Shown: piece after piece, positions 37,000 to 51,400 of the stretch
Layout: each line of letters opens with the position of its first letter
Numbering within the stretch: the stretch's first letter is position 1
NCBI RefSeq assembly: GCF_000499845.2
Contig: NC_023756.2
Coordinates: forward strand, 44,466,291 to 44,530,290
Source of the DNA: Phaseolus vulgaris
Taxonomy: Eukaryota > Streptophyta > Magnoliopsida > Fabales > Fabaceae
DNA length: 64,000 nt
Direction: 5' to 3'
The notes under the pieces: model-generated
What the model saw: the letters and a program-made list of their open reading frames with translations, nothing else
Told to the model about the DNA's origin: nothing
Databases searched by the model: none
Translations under genes and position numbers: made by a program

Positions 37000-39458
37000 T
37001 TCACCATTTTTCTATTTGTCTAACTTTGTTTTGTTCTGTCTAAGGATTTGATGGAAGTAACATAGAAGAACAGAACATTATCTACTTTGGAGCAAAGGGT
37101 GGTTGTTTCAGTTGATGTTGGTAACTGACACAGTTGTTGTCACTTTATTAATTCTCTTAATTTTTTAATGAAATATTATTTATTTTTCTTCATTTATTTT
37201 CAAGTAAATTACACTAGTGTTTGCATTTACAGAAGATAAAAATAAGGCCTTTATTAAAAAAAAGTAAATTTATTATAATATTTTAATATAATCTACTCAA
37301 TTAATATACTAATTATTTTAATATAATATTTTACAGATGATTATATTTTAAGGCATGTAATCTAATCAAGTAATATACTAATTATTTAATATAAATAATA
37401 CAATTACATATATATATATATATATATTATTTTTACCTTTTTCATTTATTATTTTGCTTTTAATATTGTTTTTATTTTAAATAATTATATTTTACCCAAA
37501 ACTTATAATATTAAATTATTATAAAATATTTTTAAATCACATATATTTTATCTCTAACGAAAATTAAAAAAAAAAAATCCTTTTAGAATTAATATATTAA
37601 AATTATATGTGATTTAAAAACTTACTATTATTCTTTTTTCCTATTTTTACACGATGTAAAATTAATAGAATAATTAACTTAAATACTTTTTAAAACCCTG
37701 CAAATACTATCCTGTTTTATTTTAGTTACTATAAACTTTTTTTGTTACTTTAAATCTTTGGTACTTGTTAATGTTGTTTATCCCTTAACTATAATTAACT
37801 TAGTAAAAAAATATGAAATATTAATCTAACTTTGTGGTCAATGCCTGACCGAATGGAAACTGTATCAGCTAATGCCTGGATCACTTACACAAGTTACGTT
37901 ATAAAATTACAATTTTTTTTAAAAAAAAAAATATTTTTTTGTTTTGTTTTATTTCCATTTCCTTCCTATACCAATTTTAGCTTTAATTATTAATGTTTGT
38001 TATTTAATCAGGTGAATGCATGTGTGATACTATTTAATTTTGAAATAAATATGTAAACAAGAAAGAGTTAGGAATATATTATAATATAGGTCTAAACAAA
38101 TTTTTTTATTGATTAAAATTTATTAAAAACATTATCTTGTGGATTTTATCACAAATTAAAAAATCTCCCACCTTTTACAATCTAAAAGATATTTCTTTTG
38201 AATTGTAACACAAATCTCTAACAATATTAAAAAAATAATTAGAAAACTTAAAAAATTATCTTTGTGTTAGGAAACATTAAATACTACCAATTTTTTAGTT
38301 TTAGTCAACGCTCTCTCACACACTCAAATGATAAAATTGTTCTCACATACTCAAATGATAAAATTGTTCTAAAAAACATTATGGCTAGACAAAAAGTGAA
38401 AGGGTTATAGTTAGAAGAACAATGTTATTTAAAAATGTAAAGTTATATTTTATTTAGGATTATTAAAAAGTTAAATCCGACTTTTCACAATTAATATAAA
38501 TTAATATAAAAGTGACCGAAAAGGTATATGGAGGTGGGAGAATTTGCCCTCATCCAATTTAACAATTCTCTCATGATTTTGTAGTTTAAAAAAATACCCA
38601 ATTAAAAATAATGCATTATAGAATATTTTGCTAGCATTAAGTAAACAAATCATCCCATAAGTCACCATCAAAATTTTGGATCTCATATCATATTTAAAGA
38701 TTATGATTTCTTAGTTTAAAAAAATCAATATAAAAAGAAAAGGTAAAAATAATGTGTTAGAAACCCTATTGCTAACACCCCTTAAATAAGCTACATGAAA
38801 ATTGGTAACAATGGTGACAAACAAAAATTAATGGAGGGTGTTTCTTCCTGCACCCTATCGAAACACTTCCTGCACCTATCAATTCCTTGAAAGACAAATT
38901 TACCCTTTTTAAAATGACTTCAACATTATTTTTTCTGGAAGTTTCTGGAACACCCCTTTCCATAATTCATTTTCAGAAAACGTTTTTTTGGAAAAAAACA
39001 GGATTTTCGGAAACATTTTCCAAAAAGAATTTCCAGAATAAACTTTCTAAAATGTATATAATACATTCTATAATATGTTTTTCGGAATAACTTTTCAAAA
39101 GTATGTATTCTATTATCAATTATAAATTATCATATATGATAAATTGGTTAACAATGTAAAGGCTTTTATACAAACTTGTTATAACAACAAAAATATCAAT
39201 ACCTTTTCTTTCTTGGGACCAAAATTGAGGATGTGCTTTATCAACTATCTGTGAGTAACACATTTCTCTTTTTCAGAATACAATGCACTGAGTGTATACA
39301 CAATAAACTTGGAGGTGAAATTAACTTACACTTTCGTTGTTTTAGTGAAAAATGGAGGGCTCTATATGTGATAACAACCTAGTGAAACTACAATATTGGG
39401 TTGGAGATCATAAAAACTAAGAAATCAAATATAAAAGTGCAACCCAAAACCTCAATGT
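37000..39458. other. Spacer between genes C and D
   Basis: AT-rich with a (TA)n run at about 37407-37428. From 38810 to 39110 there are repeated TTTCTGGAA, TTTTCGGAA and TTCCAGAA phrases, suggestive of a decayed inverted-repeat element. No supported gene. Confidence 0.5.
37407..37428. repeat. (TA)n microsatellite
   Basis: Uninterrupted AT alternation of about 20 bases in the C-D spacer. Confidence 0.85.
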
Positions 39459-42400
39459 TCAATCTGATGGTGAGGAATTAGCACGACTTAGACGTTTCTT
39501 CCTGTATCTCCATGCAACTTGAATGCGGGTTGCAGCAAGGGATCTCCAATAAGGTGACTCATATCTAATGTAAGACAATTATCAAATGATTAAGAAAGTC
39601 ATGGATTTGAAAACAGAAATAGAACCTTTTATGGTGAAAATCACAAACTTGCTTGATGTTACTACCTCCTACATGTGTGGTTTAAGTAACTTTTTTAACT
39701 CTACAAGATTGTTTTGGTTAGCCATCTTAAACTCTTTTTTTTTCCTGTTTTGGTTCTTATGTTATGTAGTCCTTAATGTGTTCAGTTGTAAACTTTCGAT
39801 AGGTCCTTTCTTATATTGGAAAATTTTCATTCTAGTCTGTGTTCTTCAGGAAACATTAAGGCTGTTTTCCAATCTTGGTTAGCTACATCATCAGTTAACA
39901 AGTACACAAATTAAATTGAAACAAATTTTCTTGGGGGCAAAATAAGAAAAAATTGAAGAGGACAGAAAGAGTTATAACAGAACTAACATGTTATGTGTGA
40001 GGGATTTGTGAGTATAAAACATGTGCATTATTATAACTGGTTTGGTTATGTTCATTTTTGTTAGTCAGGAAATGTTAAGAAGATTAAGTTGAGCCATAAA
40101 TTCATATAGATACAAAAAAACAAGGGATTGATGGACCTTATGGCTCCTTGAACGCATGGACTCCGCAAGAATCTTGTGAAAAGAATTGTGACTTCTTCAA
40201 GGTCTGAAGCAGAGAGTGAAAATGACTCCACATTTGTTAAGCACCTTACTGTCCTGTTGCTAACTAGTCTCTGTCCTGGAAGCCTTACTTTTCTACCATC
40301 TGCAAGAGAGATCAAATTGTTGAACCATTCTGTTTCTTTTGTTGATTTTGCAACTCCTTCTGGTATACTTTAAAATATTAACATAGATTATGTCATAGCT
40401 TATTGATATACCTGTGCTGACAGAAGAATGTTCAAGATACCATGTCAGAAGTTCCTCACCACAAGCATCCCCTTCAGATAGAGGCATTCTGGTTCCATCT
40501 TCTCCAATGCTCTCCAATTTGCCACGCACCACGAATACCATCTTTTCTACCAGACCACCATGACTTAGAATTCTACTTCCTTTGATGTGTGTCTTTTGTC
40601 TTAGTCTCTCACAAATGGCATCTAATATAGGCTCATCCATCAGAGCAAAAAGCCGAATCTGCAGATAATTCAGATCCTCAGATTATTGATCCAAATTGGT
40701 ACAAAATCTAAAAGAAAATAAAACCATCATTATAAGGAACTTAGGGTTGTATGACATGCTTTGGCTTTTGGTATTCATGGCTTTAGTTTCATGATGAAGT
40801 TGCATAAAACTTTTCCTTTAAACTGGCTTTCAATTTAAACTTTTATCCAGAACTAGCAGCTTACAAGTAGAGACCTAATGAAAGCTAAAATTTAAATAAA
40901 TCAGTGACTGACATTATGATGCTTGCCTTACATTTAAACCTAAAAATTTAAATGCACTTGAAGTGTAAGCATGACAAATTAGAGCAGTTATTACTCATTT
41001 AAGACATAGGTGCACATACTTTCTTAACAAATTTGAAGAGATGACGTCTTATGTCTCTCTGCAAATCTTCTGGCAAATTCTCCATAAGCATTTCTTCATT
41101 CACCCCCCTTGTTGCGGCCCAATTATACCGTTCAGCCTGTCTTACTCTCCTGCGTGACAGGCATATTATCGAGTAGTTACACACAAGATATGATCCATAC
41201 TTTCAAGTTTCATGATACATGATACCTAAATAAAAAGGAAAGTAGTGCACATACTATTTTCTCAGAATTGAAGTTTATAGACATGTAATACTATGGGAAA
41301 ATTGGTTGCTTCTCATATTTGCATACTAGATTAACATTCATGTGATGCACTGAGTTATATAAAAAAAGAATTTGATATTTAAAAATTTGAATTGTGTATT
41401 AATATATTAATGAATTATTTCCATCAGAAAGATATCAAGTCAAAATTATAAAATATTTAAAATTTAGATCTACATTAAGTAATAAGATGTTAATGAGTTC
41501 TTTCTCACAATAAGATACTAATGAATTCAAATTTTGAATTGTTTGTAACAAGCAATAATAGAATTTCAAACTTTTAATATTTTTGGAATAATTTATTAGG
41601 CAACATTGCACAAGAAAATTTGACGTGTCAAAATTTTGGGGAGACACTAGTGTCAAAAGTTACCACTTGGTGGAATTTATAAACCATGTTCTATTGATTG
41701 ATTGTCTAAATCACCACATAATTCAACAGGATATCCAATAACATGTTCAACAGACTTTACATATTCTGCAAGATTACGTGTACTATTAATGTACAGAATG
41801 ACTAATCATATTTAATAAACACATATTAAGACAGAAACAGACAGATGCAAAAAATTCCAAATTCCATTGCCTCACTTTAAAATCCTTCAGAACCAGCTAA
41901 CTTAACTTTGTCAGGTAAAGAGCATTTGAATCTTTGAAAAATAATCTGCTAATGTGCAACAAAAATGTTTACATTTTCAATAATTGGTGTTCTGGGAGAG
42001 GATGGAGAATTAACAATCAAGCAGTGACTTAAACAGTTGACAAATATACCTTTTGCCAATGCTGGCATAATTCATAATAAGAATGAGAAAATTTTATACT
42101 GTTAGAATAAATAGTCTTAAGTAGAATTTATTGTAAAGGTGTTGTGTGCTTTGTGTTGTACCTAGTTCCTAGATATATATTGTCATATCCTCTTCTCTTC
42201 CCTTCTCATACATTGTATATGGTATATCCAAAGTTATTATAAATATGAGATCATAAGAGAGTGAAATTCACTCTCTCATTCATTCTATCTCTTTTGTACT
42301 TTTGTCAACTTATACCTTCTTAGACCTTCGGGTAATCGCCGATGGCTCATCCATTGCTCAACATCACGGCCTCTAAGTTGCATTTCCAACTTCCTGTAAA

Positions 42401-45400
42401 AGGAACAAAAGAAAACATATCAAACATATTGCAATAATAAAAACATTAACAAAACTGTCAAATATTAATCTTGCAGCATTAGGTAAGTTCTATTCTACCT
42501 CCGTCCAAGAGCCTGTAGAAAGTTCTGTATGTTACCAATGAGAATTGCAAAAAGTAAGAGTCCCGATCCTATGATCGCCATAGTGAAAAGGACTTCCCAC
42601 TCAAAATAGCTAGGTTCTAGATTACCAGCCAGGGTACTGATTTGCTGTATCAAGAACATCCAGGGCATAACTGTTAGATTAGATATCAAATCATTGATGT
42701 GGCTGCTTTAGTATTTAGGAGTGTTAATACAAATTAGAGTTTCTGTGACCTATTTAGCCAGGAGTCAAACTTTTTGTATAATTGCTACAGAAGGGAGAGA
42801 GAGAGAGAAAGAGAGATGCAAACCTGGAATCCCCAAAAAAGGGAATACACATATTTTTTTACTATGTTAGTTTCTATAGTAAGTGGTACAACATTCTCAT
42901 AGATCCCATAAGTGAAACCATCCGGAGAGGAATTCAAACAAGCAACAGCATCAGTATTGTTGATCCACTGATCTGATATGAACTCAGTTACGCCATGTCC
43001 ACAATCAATGAGCCTCATGCATCCTTGTATATTAGAACTATGGCAGGCATTCCGCAAACACTGATTAACCCTCTGGAAGAAGAAAGAAGAAGAAAAGCAG
43101 AAAGTAAATCCAATGCTAACTTTCGCTTACCAAATTAAATTCCTGATTCTAATTGAGCCAGTCATCTTTAAAGCATCCTAGAAGACAATGTATTATGTAG
43201 AACAATTTCATTTCAGATATTGGGATAACAATAGAAGATGTCATATGCATATTGATAACATGTTTCGATAAATCTCATAGCATACAATAATAATAATTAC
43301 TATTTTATATAATACACAACCACATTGAAATATGCATTTAAGTGAATTGAGTTTTATTTTCCTTTTGCTCTTATCATGGTTTGAGGGCAGGCATGCAATT
43401 TGTAGCCTATGCTACTCATTAACAATATCATTGGGAGCTCGGCTCTTCCCCAACGAAAAGAGAGAATTTAGTGGACTTTATGATATATTGAGGATAAAAT
43501 TCAATATTAAAAAAAAAAAACAAGTTCAATGTTATGTCCCTCACCTGAAGACCAAAGAGGTACCAGCAAGAGCCAACAACATGACTAGCAAGCATAAAAA
43601 TGAGAAGATTTATAATAAAATTTGCCCAGGCTGACTCAAATATGAATCCTGTTGGAGATTGGCCTATTAGTAGCGGCAGAAACCTGAATAACTTCGGAAA
43701 ATATTGCACTAATATCACTGCACGCAGAAGATTCTTGGCATAATTTGCTCCCTCCAAGGAATTTGGTAGGACAAATAATAATATTATCTGCACATATTTT
43801 ACTACATATGTCAAGGAATTTGGTAAGGTACACAAGCTCATAATAGCTTTATCTTGTTTTGCAGATTGAAAACTCTTCCTATGCGGTGCCATGCATGTAC
43901 ATATCCATGGACAAATGATTCCTTGGAAAGACACAGAAAGGAGAAACCATTTTGGTCAACTCCAAACCGATTATGCATGATACCATAAAAAAAGCAGTTT
44001 AATAACAAAAACAAGCTTCTGATGTCAGACCAGTAATTGGATCAGTGAAATTGGATTCACGGTTTAATAGTTGAATATTGTTGAACCAGTGCATAATTAA
44101 TGAGTATGCGTGTGTTGAGATGCTACTTTTTGTATAAATTGTTATCATGAATCCTTATAGACAGTATTTTAACATTTCAAGCTTTTTTTATTAATTTAAA
44201 ACCTTAATATTGATTCTATTAACATAAAGAATAACAGCAACCTATTATAATTATAATTTATAACAGATAAAGCATGGCATCCAATATATATAAAGAAAGT
44301 GAAAATCATTTATTTGCCATAAGATTATTAAAATACAGAATCAATTCATTATAGTAATTAAAATATATATATTGATCTTATCTTAATATTATATATTTTA
44401 ATGCTTTTTACTTTAAAAGACTGAATACATAATGTAGTATAATGTAAAGGTTAGCAATGCCAATACAACCAACAATGGTTGGTTGATGTGGAGACAAATG
44501 TGCTTTAGGAGACCTATGCTTGACAAGTTGACACCTTATTTAACATTGTGCACTATGATTGATTTGAATGGATTTGCAAAATGACCATTCGGCATAATTT
44601 GATTGGTTCACATTCAGTAGTGGTCGACACCAGGTTTACAATTGTTAGATATAATTAGATATTATTTGATATTATGAGATATTATAGATATTGTTAGATA
44701 TCTCATATTTATGTAATGGGCTTAGTCCATATGTTTCTTTTTCCTATATAAACATAACCCTATGTGTTCAATATACACCAGGGATTTACCCTATTCTTTC
44801 TTTTCCTTTAATATGGTATCAGAGCATAAGGTTAGAGTTTAGGGTTTAGGGTTCAATTTTTATTGGTGAACCCACTATTCACTGGAATTTTCCAGCCACC
44901 ACCCCACTGTCTCGCCGTACCCGCCTCCGGACCTTCGCCGGACCTTCGCCGGAGACGCCGCCGGAATCGCTGTCGGAGCCTTCATCTTTGTTGCTCCCGC
45001 CAATTAACCGGTGACTGGATTTGCCCTTATCTTTTATGGCTTCTTCCGCTTCCGCTGCCACTATGGCTTCTTCTTCAGTCATTATGCCGGATTCATCTAT
45101 TTATACTAATTACGTCAATGTTCATCTTTCCATTGACAAATTGGATGGAACCAATTATGACACTTGGCTTAAGAGTCAAGGTTATGTTGATCATCTTACT
45201 CATCCTACTCTTGCTGAAAATGAGGTTGTTCGTTGGTCGAAAATTGATGCTCAATTATGCATTGTTATCAAATCGACCATTCACTCATCTTTAAAACAAA
45301 TTTTTCGTACCTATGAAACATGTTCAGAAGTTTGGGAACAAGCAAAATTATTATACACCAATGATACTCAACGTCTTTATGGTGTGTGTCAAAATCTTCT

Positions 45401-48400
45401 CACAATTGTTGCTCCCAAACGTCTTGATGGTACAATGGCAGAATATCTAGGTAAACTTCATGCTCTTCTTCATGATTTTAATGAGTTATTACCTCCTGCA
45501 TCTACTCCTTCTCAAGAACTAGAACAAAGATCCAAGTTCTTCATGTTATTGGGTTTACATGGTCTTCCTGATGATTATTCTCACGTTCGTGATCAAATTT
45601 TGGGATCTCCTATTGTGCCCAATTTTACTTCCACTTGTTCTACCCTTTTGCGCGTGCCAGGTAAACACACCGCTGATATAACGTCTCATGTTGATGACTC
45701 TTCTGCTTTAGTATCTCAGCATAATGATCGTACTCGCCCTCACAAGCCGGGCAAAGGGCGTCACAAGTGTGACCATTGTGGCAAACTTGGCCACAAAATT
45801 GACAGATGTTATGCCTTACATGGTCGTCCTCCTAGATCTGTTGCGGTTGCTCAAATTGCCCCTGTGCAACCTTCTACCATGAACCATACTTCAATTGATA
45901 CCCCAAGCCAGCCTGCTATTTTCAATGAATTTCTTAAATGGTATGAGGATCGTCAGAACCCTAGTTCCACGGCTTCTGTTGCACATTCAGGTACATCTTT
46001 TGTTGGCCTCACTCACTCCACTTCCCATGGCCCTTGGGTTCTAGATTCAGGTGCCACTGATCACATTACTGGTAATAAATCTTTTTTCTCTTCCCTATCT
46101 ACTACGGGTTATTTACCTTCAGTTACCATGGCCAATGGATATAGGGTACCATCACATGGTGTTGGTACTATTAATCTTTTTTCATCTTTATCTATTGATA
46201 ATGTTCTTTATGTTCTTGGATCTCCATTTAACTTACTATCCATTAGTCGTCTCACTCGTTCCCTTGACTGTGTTATTTCTTTTACCAAAGATTCTGTTAC
46301 TTTACAGAACCGGAGTTCGGGACGGATGATTGGCACCGGATGTGAGTCTCATGGACTTTATCAACTACAGATCTCTGCACATGTTAGCGCAATTATGGAT
46401 TCTCCATCTCTCATTCATGCTCGGTTGGGTCATCCTAGTCTTGCCAAGATGCAACAGCTTGTTCCAAGTTTGTCTAATGTGTCTACTTTATCATGTGAGT
46501 CGTGTCAGTTAGGGAAACACATTCGTAGTTCTTTTCCTCGTAGTGTCTCACAACGTGCTTCATCTCCTTTTGCCTTAGTTCACTCTGACATTTGGGGACC
46601 AAGTCGTATTAAGTCTAATTTAGGATTTCAGTATTTTATTACTTTTATTGATGATTATTCAAGATGTACTTGGGTATTTTTAATGAAAAACCGTTCTGAG
46701 TTGTTTTCTATATTTCAAATATTTTACAATGAAATTAAAAATCAATTTGGAATTTCCATCCGAATTTTGCGCAGTGATAATGGACGTGAGTATCTTTCTC
46801 ATTCTTTTAAAAATTTTATGGCTTCTCATGGTATTCTTCATCAAACTTCATGTGCTTATACACCTCAACAAAATGGGGTAGCTGAGCGCAAGAATAAACA
46901 TCTTGTTGAAACAACTCGTACTATTTTAATCCATGGTGATGTTCCTCAGCGTTTTTGGGGTGATGTTGTTCTTAGTGCTTGTTATCTCATTAATTGCATG
47001 CCATCTTCAGTTTTAGATAACAAAATTCCTCATTCTATTTTATTTCCACATGACCCTCTCCACTCTTTACCTCCCAAAGTTTTTGGGTCCACATGTTTTG
47101 TTCATAATTTTAGTCCTGGTCTTGATAAATTATCTCCTAAGTCACACAAATGTGTCTTTTTAGGGTTCACTAGATCACAAAAAGGATATAAATGTTTCTA
47201 ACCGTCTTTAAACTGTTATTTTATTTCAGCAGATGTCACCTTCAGTGAATCTTCCCTTTACTTTAAGTCTTGTCCTTCTCCTTCAATTTCTTCATCTAAT
47301 CAAGTTAATATTCCTCTTGTTGTGCCTAGTGCACCTAACAATTCACCACCGCCGCCAACTCTTCAGGTGTATAGTCGTCGTCAACCGTCTCATCGTCCAT
47401 CAGCAGACTCTATTCTGGTGCCAACACCTCATCCCCCTCCGGCTCCTATAGTTGAACCTCCGACTATTGAACCTGATCTTCCTATTGCTATCCGTAAAGG
47501 TATACGTTCTACTCGTAATCCCTCTCCACATTATACTGCTTTGAGTTACCATAGACTATCTCAACCCTTTTATACCTGCCTTTCGTCTATTTCTTCTGTA
47601 TCCATTCCAAAATCTGTAGGTGATGCCTTAGCCCATCCTGGTTGGCATTAGACCATGCTTGATGAAATGAATGCGCTTCAGAATAATGGAACTTGGGAAT
47701 TTGTTCCTTTACCATCTAGGAAATCTGTTGTTGGTTGCAGGTGGATTTTTGCTATCAAAGTAGGTCCTGATGGTACTATTGATCGTCTCAAAGCTCGTCT
47801 TGTGGGTAAGGGTTATACCCAAATTTTTGGTTTAGACTATGGTGATACTTTTTCTCCAGTAGCAAAGATGGCCTCTGTTCGCTTATTCATAGCTATGGCT
47901 GCTCTTCAACAATGGCCTCTTTATCAACTGGATGTTAAAAATGCTTTTCTTAATGGGGATTTGCAGGAAGAAATTTATATGGAGCAACCTCGCGGTTTTG
48001 TTGCTCAGGGGGAGTCTTCTGGATTGGTATGTCGTCTTCGCAAATCCTTATATGGCCTCAAGCAGTCTCCTAGGGCTTGGTTTGGAAAATTTAGCAATGT
48101 TGTTCAACAATTTGGTATGACTCGCAGTGAAGGCGATCATTCAGTTTTTTATCGTCACTCGAGTGCTGGGTGTATCTATCTTGTAGTATATGTTGATGAC
48201 ATTGTTCTTACAGGCAGTGATCACCATGGCATCTCACAAGTAAAACAACACCTTTGTCAACACTTTCAGACCAAAGATCTTGGCAAACTCAGATATTTCT
48301 TGGGGATTGAGGTAGCACAATCCAATACTGGTATTGTTATCTCTCAAAGAAAATACGCATTAGATATTTTGGAGGAAATTGGGTTGATGAATTCGAAATC

Positions 48401-51400
48401 TGTTGATACTCCCATGGATCCCAACGTCAAGCTTCTACCCAATCAGGGGGAGCCTCTTTCAGATCCTGAGAAGTACAGGAGATTAGTTGGAAGATTGAAC
48501 TATCTCACTGTTACTCGTCCTGATATTTCCTTTGCAGTCAGTGTGGTGAGTCAATTTCTTAATTCTCCATGTGAAGATCATTGGAATGCAGTCATTCATA
48601 TAGTGAAGTACATTAAAGGCTCTCCTGGAAAAGGTTTGTTATATGGTCATAATAACCATACTAAAGTCGTTTGTTATTCAGATGCTGATTGGGCAGGATC
48701 TCCATCTGATAGAAGGTCAACTTCTGGTTATTGTGTCTCCATTGGTGATAACTTGATCTCTTGGAAGAGCAAGAAACAAAGTGTTGTGGCAAGATCTAGT
48801 GCAGAAGCAGAATATAGAGCTATGGCCTCGGCTACTTGCGAGCTTATTTGACTTAAACAGTTACTTAAAGAATTGCAATTTGGAGAGGTTACTCAAATGA
48901 CACTCATATGTGATAATCAGGCTGCTCTTCATATTAGCTCAAATCCAGTTTTTCATGAAAGGACAAAACATATTGAGATTGATTGTCATTTCATTCGAGA
49001 AAAGATTATATCAGGAGATGTCAAGATTGAGTTTGTTAATTCAAATAATCAATTAGCAGATATTTTTACTAAACCCTTACGAGGACCTAGGATTGATTAC
49101 ATTTGTAACAAGCTGGGTACATATGATCTATATGCACCAGCTTGAGGGGGAGTGTTAGATATTATTAGATATAATTAGATATTATTTGATATTATGAGAT
49201 ATTATAGATATTGTTAGATATCTCATATTTATGTAATGGGCTTAGCCCATATGTTTCTTTTTCCTATATAAACATAACCCTATGTGTTCAATATACACAA
49301 GGGATTTACCCTATTCTTTCTTTTCCTTTAATAACAATCAAAGTCTAATACAACCTTACAAAACCGGTTCATAAGGTTTACACCTACTTATATACTATGA
49401 AATATTCTTATCTCTAGTCGATGTACACACCCCTCACGCCAAAACCTGTCAACTCGTGTGTGAAACTATATATTTATGGGTGATCCGATAACGACCCAAT
49501 AGCAGGTGGCCTGATAAGCCCAACAAAATCTAGCTAAAATAGACTCTAAATGACTCTGATACCATATTAAGAAGTGGATTTTAAGCCTAACTCAACCTTA
49601 CAAAGTCACCTCATAAGGTAAGGTTGCACTTACTTATATACCATGAAATGTTTTTATCTCTAGTCAGTGTGGAATCTAACATTAATTGATTAGAAGGTGT
49701 CAAAGCTTTGAATAATTGTCAACTGCCAAGAGATAAATAGGAAAGTGGCATGCCTGTTAAAGAATTGGCTCATATGACAACAGTAACTACAATGACACTA
49801 CAAAAAAAAAAACTTAATAGCATTTTAACCATATCCCTTATTTAACATATCATAATAATTTATATCTTCAGTGAGGATTGAAACTTCAAATTCATAGGGA
49901 AAACCTAATGCTCGAATTTGCTGAGAGCAGAATTTTATTTACAAAATCCCAACAACTCTAAACAGATAATATAAGTTAAATGGCTGTAGGACACCAAGGA
50001 CCCTTGTATTTTCCCTTTTTGTATGACAACTGAAAATTTAGATCTGTAAAAAACATAAATCTCATGAGATGATTAGAAAGCAGAATTTGATGATTGCCAG
50101 GAAAAGAAGAGAAAAAATGAACAAATATTCATATTCAGATGTTAGGCTAGTATATCATGTATTCCAAAATAAATAAAAAATCCGGCATTTAGGATGTTTG
50201 ATATACTAAATCTGCACGAGCAAGCTCAGAAAAAAAAATGAAAACAAAATCCAAAGGAAAACAGGAAGAACATTACCTGAGGAAGAGGAAATACAACAAA
50301 TAAGTCAATGAGAAAATAACCCTTTAGGTAATGAAGAGCAATTTTCTTTGGATGGTCAACTAAATCTCCAGCACCAACCACCCTCGACTCACGAGAAACA
50401 TAAGCTAACCTAAACTGTAAACAGGCAACTTCATAGAGTTATTGAATCTTTAAATTTTGAAAACAAAGCCAACTAGGCTAAAAACTTAACCATATTTAAG
50501 ATTCAGGACAATGCTATTTTTCTTTGTTTTTCCTTTTGAACTAAACTAATAAACAAAGTACAAGACACATGTGAGTACTTCATAATATAAAAAAGGATAC
50601 AGTCCAGTCTATTCAGCATTTGTGCTTTTTAATCATTTCAAAAAAATTATTTTCATCTAGTATTATTAGAGATAGATAATTCTATCACATTTCTGTTCTA
50701 ACAATCAGTTGAGATAATTTTCTGTTTGTTACAGCTGTATATAAAATGTTTTATCAATAAAATTTACGACATTCTTTTCTCTCACTTCAATAAGGTATCA
50801 GTTCAAACTTTTCCTCCATTTTTTATTCTTAGCATGTTTCTGCTTGTCTCTTTAGATTCTTCATCGCTATCATGACATTATGATTTATTTATCAGCAAAT
50901 AATATACTCTTGGATTTGGAAAATGTAGGAACAAGGCTCTATACCCGATAGATTATATCGGGCAATTGTTTAAAATGGAGTGTGGTTAAATGAAATTATG
51001 GGTGGATAACTAAACAGAATGTAGACATACTTGCAGAATGGAATAGTAACATGTTATTTGAATGGAATAAACTTTCTTTAAGTTGGCTTATATGAAACTA
51101 AACTCTGTTACTATGCTGAAGTACATGCATCAGAATATATACCTTCTCAAAACTAAGAACATATATTAATAAAAACATGGCATCAATAACAGAGTTTGAC
51201 CATTCTGAGAGTTAAAGGATTTGCACAAATTAAAAATCAGGGTGTAGGAGTAAGGGTTTATGAAAAGGTAATTAATGAGAAGATACCTGGAGAACAATGT
51301 TAAGGAAATAAACAAAATCATTCAGGCATCTAAATAAAGCAAGTGCTGTTGTCAATGGCCAGTTGATAAGAATGCATTTATTATCCTGCATAATGATCAG

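Larger units (their letters stand above)
44643..49333 (+). mobile_element. Full-length Ty1/copia retrotransposon, about 4.7 kb
   Basis: Complete copia layout: 5' LTR, Met-tRNA primer-binding site, a single gag-pol frame (gag, protease, integrase, RT, RNase H), polypurine tract, 3' LTR. The target-site duplication is a perfect ACAAT at 44638-44642 and 49334-49338. It lies antisense to gene D inside intron 4. LTRs differ by two substitutions and one 10-bp indel, so the insertion is recent. The frame has three in-frame stops, so this copy cannot make a full polyprotein. Confidence 0.95.

Noticed and set aside
38810..39110. Possible inverted-repeat transposon with TTTTCGGAA and TTCCAGAA phrases
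   Set aside because: Phrases recur, but I could not define ends or a target duplication; mentioned only in the spacer note.
44838..44853. Two TTTAGGG units, like plant telomere repeats
   Set aside because: Only two copies, inside the leader of the copia element; far too short for an interstitial telomere.
44863..45294. 143-codon frame over the start of copia gag
   Set aside because: Out of frame with the recognisable gag-pol and rich in Leu/Pro/Arg from the leader; a shadow frame.
47202..49145. Reading the copia pol pieces as separate genes
   Set aside because: All lie in one frame with gag, separated only by single stop codons where related elements have sense codons.
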